In this document: piece by piece, positions 34,153-42,591 of the stretch
Layout: each line of letters starts with the position of its first letter
Position numbering within the stretch: the first letter of the stretch is position 1
Assembly (NCBI GenBank): GCA_034522075.1
Contig: JAXHLO010000021.1
Location: 73,970-137,969 of the forward strand
Length of the DNA: 64,000 bases
From: UBA7803 sp034522075
GTDB taxonomy: Bacteria; Pseudomonadota; Gammaproteobacteria; Pseudomonadales; Azotimanducaceae
Direction: 5' to 3'
Notes under the pieces: model-generated
The model's input: only the letters and a program-made list of their open reading frames with translations
Told to the model about the DNA's origin: nothing
Databases searched by the model: none
Translations under genes and position numbers: made by a program

Positions 34153-35195
34153 GTGAATTCTTCCACCAGCTGCCAGGCCCGCTCTGCCCGCATGCGCGCC
34201 GCCTCCTTGAATTCCAGTGCCTTCTCGGAGCTGGCGTTGCCGTCCACGCCGCGTTTGTATACGCCCTGAATGATGGCCGCCGAGCGGAACATGTTGTAGA
34301 TGAGATAGAAGGGCCAGTTGTCGATGCGCTCAATACCGGCGTGGCGGCAGTATTCGTCCACCATCTCCTGCTCGGCGGGAATCCCCAAGGCCTCCAGATC
34401 CGCGCCGGCCAGCCCCATGTCCTCGTAGGACTCGCCGTGATAGTCCTGACAGATGTAGCCGAGATCGGCCAGACCGTCGCCCAGGGTGGAGAGCTCCCAG
34501 TCGAGTACGGCGACGATGCGCGGCTCGGTGGGGTGGATGAGTGTGTTGCCCAGGCGATAGTCGCCGTGGACGATCACGGTCTTCGGCTGTTCGGGAATGT
34601 TTTTCGGCAGCCAGTCCATGAGCTTGTCCATGGCCTCGATCTCTTCAGTCTTCGAGGCCAGGTACTGTTTGCTCCAGCGGCCGATCTGACGCTCGTAATA
34701 GTTGCCCGGCTTGCCGAATTCGCCGAGACCCACGGACTCCGGGTCGACGTTGTGCAGCTTGGCGAGCACCCGGGCGAGGTCCAGATAGATGGCCCGGCGC
34801 TCGGCCGGTTCGAGTTCCGGCAGGCGGGTTTCGGTGAACACCCGGCCGTCCACCCATTCCATGACGTAGAACTTGGTGCCGATGACGTCGGTGTCCTCGC
34901 ACAGGGCATACATGCGCGGTACCGGCACGTCGGTGTCCTGCAGGGCCTTCATGACCCGGTATTCCCGGTCGACCTGATGGGCGGAAGGCAGCAGCTCGCC
35001 CGGCGGCTGCTTGCGGACCACGTAGTGCCGGCCGCCGGCCTCGAGGCGGAACGTCGGGTTGGATTGCCCGCCTTCGAACTGTTCGACCTTCATGGGGCCG
35101 TCGAAGCCCTCCACGTGCTCGCTCAAGTAGCGGGCCAGGGCCGTTTCGTCGAAGCGGTGCGCCTCGCGTACCGACGTGAGTTCTGCGTTGCTCAT
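34149..35195 (-). CDS. APH-type phosphotransferase (ACAD10/11- or LvaA-like kinase)
   Basis: A 348-residue kinase-fold protein of the aminoglycoside phosphotransferase superfamily. The catalytic loop is VIVHGDYRLGNTLIHPTEP and the metal-binding block is VAVLDWELSTLGDGLADLGY. This form matches the kinase domain fused to acyl-CoA dehydrogenase in animal ACAD10/ACAD11 and the stand-alone bacterial LvaA, which phosphorylates 4-hydroxyacyl-CoA. Antibiotic resistance is unlikely. An ACAD10/11-like dehydrogenase lies at 46223-47479, not adjacent. ATG at 35195 has a modest GGAGG upstream. Coupled to the downstream aminotransferase. Confidence 0.88.
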   Translation of the reverse strand: MSNAELTSVREAHRFDETALARYLSEHVEGFDGPMKVEQFEGGQSNPTFRLEAGGRHYVVRKQPPGELLPSAHQVDREYRVMKALQDTDVPVPRMYALCEDTDVIGTKFYVMEWVDGRVFTETRLPELEPAERRAIYLDLARVLAKLHNVDPESVGLGEFGKPGNYYERQIGRWSKQYLASKTEEIEAMDKLMDWLPKNIPEQPKTVIVHGDYRLGNTLIHPTEPRIVAVLDWELSTLGDGLADLGYICQDYHGESYEDMGLAGADLEALGIPAEQEMVDEYCRHAGIERIDNWPFYLIYNMFRSAAIIQGVYKRGVDGNASSEKALEFKEAARMRAERAWQLVEEFT

Positions 35196-35251
35196 GAGTC
35201 CCTCCTGATTCGACCGAGAGCTCTCGACTCGCGCCGCAAAATGCAGTCATG

Positions 35252-35484
35252 CCCGTGGCGCCAATACGGCCAGTCGAGCCTCGTGGCGCCAGGACAAGGC
35301 GCGCTGACGAGCAGGGCAGCAATGCGAGGGAGCGGTCATGGTGCCCAGCAAGGCTCCGAAGGGCGCCCGGAGCGGCCGCTGGCCGGTGTTGGCGCCGCTT
35401 GACGTGGAAAGGCCACGCCTGCGCGTCGCCGCCTTGGCCAGCAGCCGCTCCGGCGCGCAGACGTGACCGTATTGGCGCCACGGG
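35252..35484. repeat. 233-bp structured element with perfect 18-bp inverted ends
   Basis: This is most of the 323-base gap between the APH gene and the second LLM gene. The outer arms 35252-35269 and 35467-35484 are perfect inverted repeats (CCCGTGGCGCCAATACGG and its complement). A second pair at 35367-35384 and 35436-35453 matches 17 of 18 bases and extends further with a one-base bulge. A small stem (CTCGT/ACGAG) also lies near 35280-35312. Nested stems and TIR-like ends suggest a non-autonomous mobile element (MITE) or a structured RNA. No target duplication is obvious and no transposase is present. An LLM reading frame stays open through it by chance. Confidence 0.65.
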
Positions 35485-35518
35485 GCACTTAATTTCTTTT
35501 CCTGGGGGATCGAGGCGC

Positions 35519-36523
35519 ATGCCCGTAGACAAACGAATTGCCGTTACCTTGCCGGCCGGGCCCAGGCTCGAGCAGACCATCGACCGCATCCGCTGGGCCG
35601 AGGACAACGGCATACCCGACGGCTGGTTCAGCGATGCCGGCGCACCGGATACGCTCACCCAGATCGCCGCGGTGGCTCACCACACCAGGCAGATGCGCAT
35701 TGGCGTGGCGGTAACGCCCGTATACACGCGTACGCCGGCGGTGCTCGCCGCGTCGGTGAACGTCATTGCCCAGGTGCTGCCGGGGCGCTTCGTGATGGGC
35801 CTCGGCTCCTCCAGCCAGACCATCATGGGTCAGTGGAACGGCATCGCTCTGGACAAACCGCTCACCCGGGTGCGGGAAACGGCCATCATGGTGCGCTCCA
35901 TGCTGAAAGGGGAGAAATCCGACTTCACGGACTTCGAAACCCTCTACAGCCGCGGTTACCGGCAGGCGCCGCTGGAAGATCCGCCGCCCCTGTATCTGGC
36001 TGCTCTAAGGCCGAAGATGATCGAAACAGCGGCGGAAGTGGGCGACGGCGTGATCTTCAACCTGTGGCCCAAAGGTGCGCTGCCGAAGATGATGGAGCAC
36101 GTGAAGATCGGTGCCGAGCGCGCCGGCAAGAACCCGGACGACGTGGAGGTGGTCAACCGCTTCATGGTGCTGGTCACCGACGACAAGGCCGCCGGCCGCG
36201 ACCTGTTCCGTGCCGCGTTCGCCCCGTACTACGCCACGCCGGTGTACAACAAATTCCTCTCCTGGGCGGGTTATGAAGACGCTGCCCGTACCATCCGCGA
36301 AGGCTGGGCGGAGAAAGACCGCGACAAGACCAGCGGTGCCCTGTCTGACGAACTGGTGGACGAGATCGCCCTCATCGGCGACGAAGACGAAGTGCGCGAG
36401 CGCATCCAGCAGGCGGCCGACGGCGGCATCCACACGCACATCATCGCGCCCATGGCGCCGACGCCGGAAGCCACGCAACGCACTTTCGATGCGTTCCGCG
36501 GCGACCGTTTCAGTTTCCGCTGA
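35519..36523 (+). CDS. LLM-class F420-dependent oxidoreductase (copy 2)
   Basis: LLM TIM-barrel protein of 334 residues, with PVDKRIAVTLPAGPRLEQTIDRIRWAEDNGIPDGWFSD at the N-terminus, LPGRFVMGLGSSSQTIMGQWNG in the middle and RPKMIETAAEVGDGVIFNLWP later. The pattern is that of mycobacterial F420-dependent oxidoreductases. The ATG at 35519 is chosen because the upstream frame runs through the inverted-repeat element and shows no family similarity; GGGGGA and GAGG lie just before it. It begins a tight operon with crotonase (7-base gap), histidine phosphatase and a third LLM gene. Substrate unknown, probably an acyl or hydrophobic compound given the neighbours. Confidence 0.85.
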   Translation: MPVDKRIAVTLPAGPRLEQTIDRIRWAEDNGIPDGWFSDAGAPDTLTQIAAVAHHTRQMRIGVAVTPVYTRTPAVLAASVNVIAQVLPGRFVMGLGSSSQTIMGQWNGIALDKPLTRVRETAIMVRSMLKGEKSDFTDFETLYSRGYRQAPLEDPPPLYLAALRPKMIETAAEVGDGVIFNLWPKGALPKMMEHVKIGAERAGKNPDDVEVVNRFMVLVTDDKAAGRDLFRAAFAPYYATPVYNKFLSWAGYEDAARTIREGWAEKDRDKTSGALSDELVDEIALIGDEDEVRERIQQAADGGIHTHIIAPMAPTPEATQRTFDAFRGDRFSFR

Positions 36524-36530
36524 GGCTCCG

Positions 36531-37367
36531 GTGGCCTACGCCCGAATCATTGTCGACGATCCGCGCCCTTACGTGCGGCGGATCACCCTGAACCGCCCGG
36601 AGAAGCGCAACCCGCTGTCCAACGAGCTGCGCGGCGAGCTGTTCGACGCCCTGGAAGCGGCGGATCAGGATCCTGAGGTACGGGTTACCATCATCCGTGG
36701 CGCTGGAAGTTGTTTCTCTGCCGGTTATGACCTGGCGTCCGATGTGTCGAAAGACCAGCCGTATTACACCGCCGGCGGGCTGGGCAACTGGCCGCGTCAC
36801 GTGGTGGAAGGCTTCTTCCGTATCTGGGATCTGGCGAAGCCGGTGATTGCCCAGGTGCACGGCTATTGTCTGGCCGGGGGTACCGAGCTCGCCACGGCCT
36901 GCGACCTGGTATACGTGGCAGACGATGCGAAGATCGGCTATCCGGTGGTGCGCTCCATCAGCCCGCCGGACAATCAGTTCTATCCGTGGATCGTCGGCCT
37001 GCGCCGGGCCATGGAGCTCATGCTCACCGGTGACCATATGTCGGGCAGCGAAGCCGTGACCTGTGGTTTCGCCAACCGGAGTTATGCCGAAGCCGAGCTG
37101 GACGAACAGGTGCTGGCCATGGCGGAGCGGGTGGCCAAGACCCCGTCGGATCTGCAGCAGATCAACAAACGCGCCGTGCACCGGCAGATGGATGCCATGG
37201 GTATTCGAGCCGGGATTCGTGCGGGTACCGAGCTGCAGCAACTCGCGACGTTCACTGAGACCACCCGCGCCCACTTAGCCGAGCTGCGCCGCGGCCTCAA
37301 CGAGGCGCTGAGCAAACGGGATGCCGAGTTCGGCGACTACCGCAGCGCCGGCGAAAGGGATGAATGA
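36531..37367 (+). CDS. Enoyl-CoA hydratase/isomerase (crotonase) family protein
   Basis: A 278-residue crotonase-fold protein acting on acyl-CoA thioesters. The CoA-binding and oxyanion segments are present: GSCFSAGYDLASDVS and QVHGYCLAGGTELATACDLVYVADDAKIGYP, with the final helix typical of the family. The usual hydratase Glu pair is not clearly conserved, so the reaction (hydration, isomerisation, hydrolysis) cannot be fixed. The GTG at 36531 (VAYARIIVDDP), 7 bases after the LLM stop, is the start; the longer frame lies inside the LLM gene. Stop overlaps the next start as ATGA. Confidence 0.9.
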   Translation: MAYARIIVDDPRPYVRRITLNRPEKRNPLSNELRGELFDALEAADQDPEVRVTIIRGAGSCFSAGYDLASDVSKDQPYYTAGGLGNWPRHVVEGFFRIWDLAKPVIAQVHGYCLAGGTELATACDLVYVADDAKIGYPVVRSISPPDNQFYPWIVGLRRAMELMLTGDHMSGSEAVTCGFANRSYAEAELDEQVLAMAERVAKTPSDLQQINKRAVHRQMDAMGIRAGIRAGTELQQLATFTETTRAHLAELRRGLNEALSKRDAEFGDYRSAGERDE

Positions 37368-38038
37368 ACGGCAGAGTTCTCTACATTCTTCGCCATGGCC
37401 AGACCGAATGGAATGCGGCGCGGCGCATGCAGGGCCGGCGCGACTCGCCGCTCACCGCACTGGGCCGCGTGCAGGCTGAGCTGCACGGCCGGACCCTGGC
37501 CCGGCAGGATCCCGTGGAAGCACTGATTGCTTCGCCGCTGGGCCGCACCCGCGACACTGCCGAGCTGGTGAACGAGCATCTCGCCGCGCCCGTGCGTTTC
37601 GAAGATGCGCTCATGGAGCGCGATTGCGGGGCCTGGTCGGGCTTGACCCTGAGCGAGATCCAGGCGGCCTATCCCGGGGAATGGCAGGCGCGCAGTGTCG
37701 ATCCCTATCATCACCGGCCGCCGGATGGTGAAAACCTGGTGGACATGGAAGCCCGGATCGCCGTGCTGCTCGACGCTCTGGTCAACGGCAGCGAGCGTAC
37801 GCTGGCATTGATCACCCATGGCGTCATGTCCCGGGTCATCGTCAAACGCCTTCTGGCGCTGAGCCCGGCCGAAGCGGTGACCGTGCGGCATCCCAATGAA
37901 TTGTTCTACCGGGTGGAGATTGCGCCCTCGGGTCAGACCAGCAGCGCTTACTACCTGGAGGGGCAGGGTCCCAAGCCCGGATTGCTTCGGGAAAACGACA
38001 GTGAAACAATCGCCGGCCCGGCAAGGCGCCGGGAGTGA
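37364..38038 (+). CDS. Histidine phosphatase family protein (GpmB/CobC-like)
   Basis: A 224-residue phosphatase of branch 1 of the histidine phosphatase superfamily. The catalytic RHG motif is in LYILRHGQTEWNAARRMQGRRDSPLT, with the second Arg in SPLGRTRDTAEL, an acidic residue in MERDCGAWSG and the second His in ALITHGVMSRV. It would remove phosphate from a small metabolite; members are annotated as phosphoglycerate mutase-like or alpha-ribazole phosphatase, and neither is supported specifically. ATGA overlap with the crotonase and close spacing to a third LLM gene place it in the LLM operon. Confidence 0.9.
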   Translation: MNGRVLYILRHGQTEWNAARRMQGRRDSPLTALGRVQAELHGRTLARQDPVEALIASPLGRTRDTAELVNEHLAAPVRFEDALMERDCGAWSGLTLSEIQAAYPGEWQARSVDPYHHRPPDGENLVDMEARIAVLLDALVNGSERTLALITHGVMSRVIVKRLLALSPAEAVTVRHPNELFYRVEIAPSGQTSSAYYLEGQGPKPGLLRENDSETIAGPARRRE

Positions 38039-38061
38039 CGGAATCAGGCAGGGGACACGGC

Positions 38062-39069
38062 ATGAAAGTGGACGGCGGCATCGGCTGGGAACTGGACAAG
38101 GTCGGTCCTCAGGCGCAGGAACTCGAGGAGATGGGTTACTCGGGCATTCTTACCGCAGAGACCGCTCATGATCCGTTCTTTCCCTTGCTGGTGGCCTCGC
38201 AGCACACCAAGCGCGTCGATCTCATGACCTCCATTGCCGTAGCATTCGCCCGCACACCCATGGTTCTGGCCAACATCGGCCATGACCTGAATGCAGCGTC
38301 GAAAGGCCGCTTCGTGCTCGGTCTGGGTTCGCAGATCAAGCCGCACATCACCAAGCGCTTCAGCATGCCGTGGTCGAGCCCGGCAGCGCGCATGCGCGAA
38401 TTCATCCTCGCCATGCGGGCCATCTGGGCGGCATGGCACGACGGCAAGCCGCTGGAATTCACCGGCGAGTTCTATACCCACACCCTGATGACCCCGTTCT
38501 TCATGCCCACCAACAACGACTACGGGGCGCCCCGGGTGTTTCTGGCGGCCGTGGGGCCGCTGATGACCGAGGTGGCCGGCGAGGTGGCCGACGGCGTGAT
38601 CATTCATGCCTTCTCCACCGAGAAGTATCTGCGCGAGACTACTCTCCCGGCGCTGGAGCGGGGGTTCGCCAAGGCGGGCAGAAAGCGCGCGGATTTCGAG
38701 ATCAGCTATCCCGTATTCGTGGTCACCGGTAAGAACGAAGAGGACCTCGAAGAGGCCAAGCGCAATACCCGTCGGCAGATTGCGTTCTACGGATCCACTC
38801 CGGCCTACAAGCCCGTACTCGAGTCCATTGGCGCGGGGGACCTGCAGGGCGAGTTGAACCGCATGTCCAAGCAGGGCCGCTGGGAGGAGATGGGTACGCT
38901 CATCGATGACAGCATGCTGGAGGCCTTCGCCGTGGTGGGCGAACCGTCGACCATCGCCGGGCAGATCAAGGCACGTTACGGCGACCTGATCGACCGGACG
39001 TCGGCCGCCTATGCCAACATCCCCAAGGAGGAACGCGCTGCGATCATCGAAGAGTTGCGCGCCGGCTGA
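38062..39069 (+). CDS. LLM-class F420-dependent oxidoreductase (copy 3)
   Basis: A 335-residue LLM protein beginning MKVDGGIGWELDKVGPQAQELEEMGYSGILTAETAHDPFFPLL, with the middle block SKGRFVLGLGSQIKPHITKRF and the later AGEVADGVIIHAFSTEKYLRE. This N-terminus is like that of the MSMEG_2256-type F420-dependent family (TIGR03617) as I recall it. ATG 38062 has GCAGGGGA just upstream; a GTG at 38035 would overlap the phosphatase stop and is an alternative. Last gene of the LLM-crotonase-phosphatase-LLM operon, suggesting two F420-linked steps on the same pathway. Confidence 0.85.
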   Translation: MKVDGGIGWELDKVGPQAQELEEMGYSGILTAETAHDPFFPLLVASQHTKRVDLMTSIAVAFARTPMVLANIGHDLNAASKGRFVLGLGSQIKPHITKRFSMPWSSPAARMREFILAMRAIWAAWHDGKPLEFTGEFYTHTLMTPFFMPTNNDYGAPRVFLAAVGPLMTEVAGEVADGVIIHAFSTEKYLRETTLPALERGFAKAGRKRADFEISYPVFVVTGKNEEDLEEAKRNTRRQIAFYGSTPAYKPVLESIGAGDLQGELNRMSKQGRWEEMGTLIDDSMLEAFAVVGEPSTIAGQIKARYGDLIDRTSAAYANIPKEERAAIIEELRAG

Positions 39070-39333
39070 TCCTGACTTTCTTCAGTTTTTATAGAACTAA
39101 AAAGAATATCAGGGTGTTTCTCTGGCAGGTAATCGACGCCCTGATTCTGGGTTTTCAAGTCTTCCCAGGTTAGCGCCTGCTGACTTAAAAAGTACTTTCA
39201 AGCCCCGAACAGTTCTCACCACGAACGTGATCCATTTTTCCTTCATTATGTGACGTGGACCCATTAGAATGCGCCGCCGGTTGGCTGTTGCGCAACTCCA
39301 GTGGTGCAACGACACGAACGAGAGGTAGGGCGC
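39070..39333. other. AT-richer intergenic region before the lytic transglycosylase
   Basis: These 264 bases are visibly richer in A and T than the surrounding genes. An inverted repeat ATCAGGG (39108-39114)/CCCTGAT (39139-39145) with a 24-base loop may form a weak terminator-like hairpin for the LLM operon. TAGAAT near 39264 is a possible -10 element for the transglycosylase gene. No convincing gene lies in this stretch. Confidence 0.4.
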
Positions 39334-39936
39334 GTGCACAAGCTCTGGAAGCGGTTGCCGTTTCTTTTCAAACTGCAGATATCTCTGCTGGTGGGTGCCA
39401 TGTTCGCCACCACCGTAGTGGTGAATCTCGCTGCTCCCCAGGGATACGAGCGTATAGCCTTTGCCATTCCCGCGGCCGAGCACGTCAACCGGCCCTGGCG
39501 CGCGGAAGTCGAAGACTTCGGCGATAAGGTCAGCCGGGCTTTCGGCGTGCGGCCCGGCACGGCCAATGAGTTTGCCACGTGGATCCTCGAAGCCTCGCAG
39601 CGTCAGGGGCTGGAGCCGGAGCTGCTGGCCAGTCTGGTGCACACGGAGAGCACCTTCCGCAAAGTGGCGCGCTCTCACGTGGGCGCTATCGGTCCGGCGC
39701 AGGTCCGCCCCAACTTCTGGAGCACTTTCTGCGGCAGCAGCGACCTGCACGACCCCGCCGAGAACATCTATTGCGGCGCCCAGGTGTTGTCACACCTGAA
39801 AGAGCGCTGCGGCGATGAAGTCTGCGCACTGGAAGCCTACAATATCGGCATGTACAGCCAGCAGGTGCAGGCCGGGCGGCGGTATGTCGCCAAGATCGAC
39901 TGGGCTCGTAAGCAGCTGAGCAATCAGGCACTGTAG
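39334..39936 (+). CDS. Membrane-anchored lytic transglycosylase (SLT domain)
   Basis: A 200-residue murein hydrolase. After a basic start, a TM helix (LQISLLVGAMFATTVVVNLA) anchors it in the inner membrane. The SLT/goose-lysozyme-like domain contains the catalytic Glu in LEPELLASLVHTESTFRKVARSHVGAIGPAQVRP and the typical EAYNIGMYSQQVQAGRRYVAKI end. It cleaves peptidoglycan between MurNAc and GlcNAc. The GTG at 39334 follows GAGAGGTAGG at good spacing; the GTG at 39301 is less likely. Its 3' neighbour is convergent, 70 bases away. Confidence 0.87.
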   Translation: MHKLWKRLPFLFKLQISLLVGAMFATTVVVNLAAPQGYERIAFAIPAAEHVNRPWRAEVEDFGDKVSRAFGVRPGTANEFATWILEASQRQGLEPELLASLVHTESTFRKVARSHVGAIGPAQVRPNFWSTFCGSSDLHDPAENIYCGAQVLSHLKERCGDEVCALEAYNIGMYSQQVQAGRRYVAKIDWARKQLSNQAL

Positions 39937-40006
39937 CGACCCGCGCAGCAGGGCCGGCGGCTGGTGGTCGTTGCGGGTGGAGTCGCGATAGCCCGGCGAG
40001 ACTTCG

Positions 40007-40645
40007 CTAGAAGGTCTTGAGCAGGGCTGGCAGCTCGGCCAGGGTGTCGATGCGCGCCGCTGCGCCGGAAAAGTCCTGGCCGCGCACGAAGTCGTTGGCA
40101 ACGACGATACAGTCGATGCCCGCAGCCACAGCGGCCCGCAGGCCCCGCTCCGAATCTTCCACCACCACGGCTTCGTGGGGCTCAGCCGTAAAGCGCTGCA
40201 GGGCCGTCAGGTACGGGTCGGGTGCCGGCTTGGAGCGGGCATAGTCGCCGTTGGCCAGCACAAAGTCCATGTGCGGGACGATGTTGCGTTTACGGTGGAT
40301 CAATTCGAAGTCCGTTTTCTTCGCCGTGGTAACGATGGCCATGGCGTAGTCTGATGCCAGTCGCCGCAGCACGTCTTCCACACCGGGAATGGCGATGTCG
40401 GCGCTCTCCAGCAGGGATTGATAGAGGCGGTTACGTTCCTCGCGGTGGCGGCTGATCGTTTCGGGGTCGACGCCCTGTTCTTCGAGCCGTGCCCAGGCTG
40501 AGCGCCCCAGGGCCATGTCGGCAAGATAGGCGGCATGCTGCAGATCCACACCCAGACCCCGGATGGCCCGGCGGGTGGCCTCGAAGTACAGGGGCTCGGT
40601 ATCCACCAGGACACCGTCGTGATCCCAGAGAATATAGCGTTTCAT
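40007..40645 (-). CDS. HAD-superfamily phosphatase (beta-phosphoglucomutase-like)
   Basis: A 212-residue HAD hydrolase, subfamily I with an alpha-helical cap. Motif I is ILWDHDGVLVDTEPLY with the nucleophilic Asp, motif II is AIVTTAKKTD, motif III Lys is in ARSKPAPDPY, and motif IV is VVVEDSERGLRAAVAAG. The order and EDSxxG motif resemble phosphoglycolate phosphatase and beta-phosphoglucomutase relatives; the substrate is unknown. ATG 40645 (MKRYILWDHDG) is used rather than 40693, since motif I is normally near the N-terminus. It starts 11 bases downstream of the FATP-type ligase stop on the same strand, so they are probably co-transcribed. Confidence 0.88.
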   Translation of the reverse strand: MKRYILWDHDGVLVDTEPLYFEATRRAIRGLGVDLQHAAYLADMALGRSAWARLEEQGVDPETISRHREERNRLYQSLLESADIAIPGVEDVLRRLASDYAMAIVTTAKKTDFELIHRKRNIVPHMDFVLANGDYARSKPAPDPYLTALQRFTAEPHEAVVVEDSERGLRAAVAAGIDCIVVANDFVRGQDFSGAAARIDTLAELPALLKTF

Positions 40646-40655
40646 CCCGGTCGGA

Positions 40656-42476
40656 TCAGAAGCCGGCTTCGCCCCGGGCAATGGTGGCCGCATAGTCGCG
40701 ATCCAGCGGCTCGTAGCGGCTGCTGCCCGGTTTCATGACGTACAAGGGGTCGCTCACCTTGTCCGGATCGTAGCCTTCCTCGCGCAGTTTGTTCTTGAGC
40801 AGCTTGAACGTCACCGTGACATCCACATCGGGTTCCACGCGCAGGAACACGGGGCGGGCATAGGAGGGCAATTGCCGGTTGACGTACTCTGAGAACGCGT
40901 CCAGATCCAGTTCGTCGACCTCCTCGTCCAGGGTGATCGCCGCCATACCGGCACGGCCGTCGGCACCCGGCACTTCGACGCCAAAGACGTTGCAGAAGCG
41001 CACCTGGCTGAAACCGTTGATGATCTCGCCCACCTCGTTGGTCGATACGTTCTCCGACTTCCAGCGGAAGGTGTCACCGACCCGGTCGACGAACTGATAG
41101 TGGGGATAGCCCAGGGTGAAGCCCGCGTCTACTTCGCGCATCAGGTCTCCGGAATTGAACCAGGCATCGCCTTCCTCGAAAGCATCACGCACGATCTTCT
41201 TCTCGGTGGCTTCTTTGCTGGTATAGCCTTCGAACACTGCTTCCGGGTTGATGTGGCCGAGCAGCAGGCCGGGTTCACCGGGTTCCACCTCGATACAGCG
41301 GCCGTGCTCGTCGCGCACGATTTCGTCCTTGTCCACATCGTATCGGACCAGCGCGTGACGGGCGGAGGTCATGCCTACCGTGCAGTCTTTGTTCAACAGG
41401 TTGGCAAACGCCACGTTACCTTCGCTGGCGCCGTAGAACTCGGCGATACGTTTGACGCCGAAGCGCTTTTTGAAGTCCTTCCAGATATCGGGGCGCAGAC
41501 CGTTGCCCATCATGCGGGTGAGCGGGTTCTTGTGGTCGTCGGCGGCCGCCGGTGTATTCATCAGATAGCGGCACAGCTCACCGATGTAAATGAAGCAGTT
41601 GGTATTGTGCTCACGAACCTCGCTGAGGAAATTACTCGCGGAGAATCTGCGCCGGATGAACATGCTGGCGCCGGAGGCGAGCCCTGCGCCCACACCGATC
41701 ATCAGTCCGGTGCCGTGATAAAGGGGCAGGCAGATGTACAGGCGGTCTTTGTGTGTGCACTTCAACCCCGCCTTGGCGGACAGCGTCGCGCTGGCAAGAT
41801 AGCGCCGATTGGACAGGACCGCCGCCTTTGGTAAGCCGGTCGTTCCCGATGTGAAAATGTAGAAGGCGTTGTCGCCCAGCAGCACTTCTCCGGTTTCGGC
41901 CAGGTTCTCATCGCCCGCCTGATCAGCCAGGGCCGCAAGATTCTGCGACCAGTTGTCCGGCGCGGTTTCCGGCGTCCCGCCGGAGCGGTCGGGAACCCAG
42001 AAAAAGTCCTCTCCTTCCGCGAGCGGGAGTTCGTCTTTCACCTCCGCCATGGCGTCGGCGAGTTCTTCGCCGAATACGCATTTGGTCGATTCCGTTACCT
42101 GCACGCAATGGGTCAGCGGGCGTCCGCGCAGGTTGGTATTGATCAGGCCGGCGGTGACGCCGAGCTTGTTCAGACCGATGCAGGTGGCCAGGAATTCGAT
42201 GCGGTTCTCCATGAACACGCTCACCGCATCGCCGCGCTGGAGTCCCTGGGCCTGGAACACACGGGCATAGCGGTTGGCCAGCGCGTTCAGTTCCTGCCAG
42301 GTGATTCGCTGACCTTCGAACAGCACGGCGATGCGCTCGGGAAATGCCTGGGCCGTTCGCTCCACCATGGCGGCCACGCAGTCCGGCGTGTCCAGAGGCC
42401 GCGGCTGCATGCCTTTCTTCAGGGCCATGAGCGTGGGTAGCTGAGCCACGGTCCGGGCGACATCGACGATTCCCAT
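40656..42476 (-). CDS. FATP-type long-chain acyl-CoA synthetase
   Basis: A 606-residue AMP-forming ligase of the very-long-chain/FATP subgroup, which activates fatty or bile-type acids and can drive their uptake. Motifs: YIFTSGTTGLPKAAVLSNRRY, LPLYHGTGLMIGVG, IAEFYGASEGNVAF, and FNSGDLMREVDAGFTLGYPHYQFVDRVGDTFRWKSENVSTNEV. The C-terminus VMKPGSSRYEPLD is typical of this subgroup. ATG 42476 (MGIVDVARTVAQLPTLMALKK) has AGGAAA close upstream; an ATG at 42569 adds 31 unlikely residues. Divergent from an MBL-fold hydrolase with a palindrome between them. Confidence 0.92.
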   Translation of the reverse strand: MGIVDVARTVAQLPTLMALKKGMQPRPLDTPDCVAAMVERTAQAFPERIAVLFEGQRITWQELNALANRYARVFQAQGLQRGDAVSVFMENRIEFLATCIGLNKLGVTAGLINTNLRGRPLTHCVQVTESTKCVFGEELADAMAEVKDELPLAEGEDFFWVPDRSGGTPETAPDNWSQNLAALADQAGDENLAETGEVLLGDNAFYIFTSGTTGLPKAAVLSNRRYLASATLSAKAGLKCTHKDRLYICLPLYHGTGLMIGVGAGLASGASMFIRRRFSASNFLSEVREHNTNCFIYIGELCRYLMNTPAAADDHKNPLTRMMGNGLRPDIWKDFKKRFGVKRIAEFYGASEGNVAFANLLNKDCTVGMTSARHALVRYDVDKDEIVRDEHGRCIEVEPGEPGLLLGHINPEAVFEGYTSKEATEKKIVRDAFEEGDAWFNSGDLMREVDAGFTLGYPHYQFVDRVGDTFRWKSENVSTNEVGEIINGFSQVRFCNVFGVEVPGADGRAGMAAITLDEEVDELDLDAFSEYVNRQLPSYARPVFLRVEPDVDVTVTFKLLKNKLREEGYDPDKVSDPLYVMKPGSSRYEPLDRDYAATIARGEAGF

Positions 42477-42548
42477 AGGATTTCCTGTGCTGATTCGGAC
42501 GAACGCCAGACGATAGCGGGCGGGACTGCCCCCTTCAAGACGATTGTG

Positions 42549-42571
42549 GCATGCTGGCTCCGTCAGCATGC
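42549..42571. promoter_or_regulatory. Palindrome between divergent FATP and MBL genes
   Basis: GCATGCTG and CAGCATGC are perfect 8-base inverted arms around a 7-base centre. The site lies 21 bases before the MBL ATG (42592) and 73 bases before the FATP start (42476), in a good position for a dimeric repressor acting on one or both promoters. It could also be an RNA hairpin in the MBL leader. No regulator gene is adjacent. Confidence 0.4.
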
Positions 42572-42591
42572 GGCACGCCGGGGAGAGTGTT

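Noticed and set aside
34149..35195. Aminoglycoside resistance gene
   Set aside because: The kinase motifs and length match the ACAD10/11-LvaA group, and the context is acyl-CoA metabolism.
35249..35518. N-terminal extension of LLM copy 2 through the inverted-repeat element
   Set aside because: The translated stretch has no LLM similarity; the real start has its own ribosome site at 35519.
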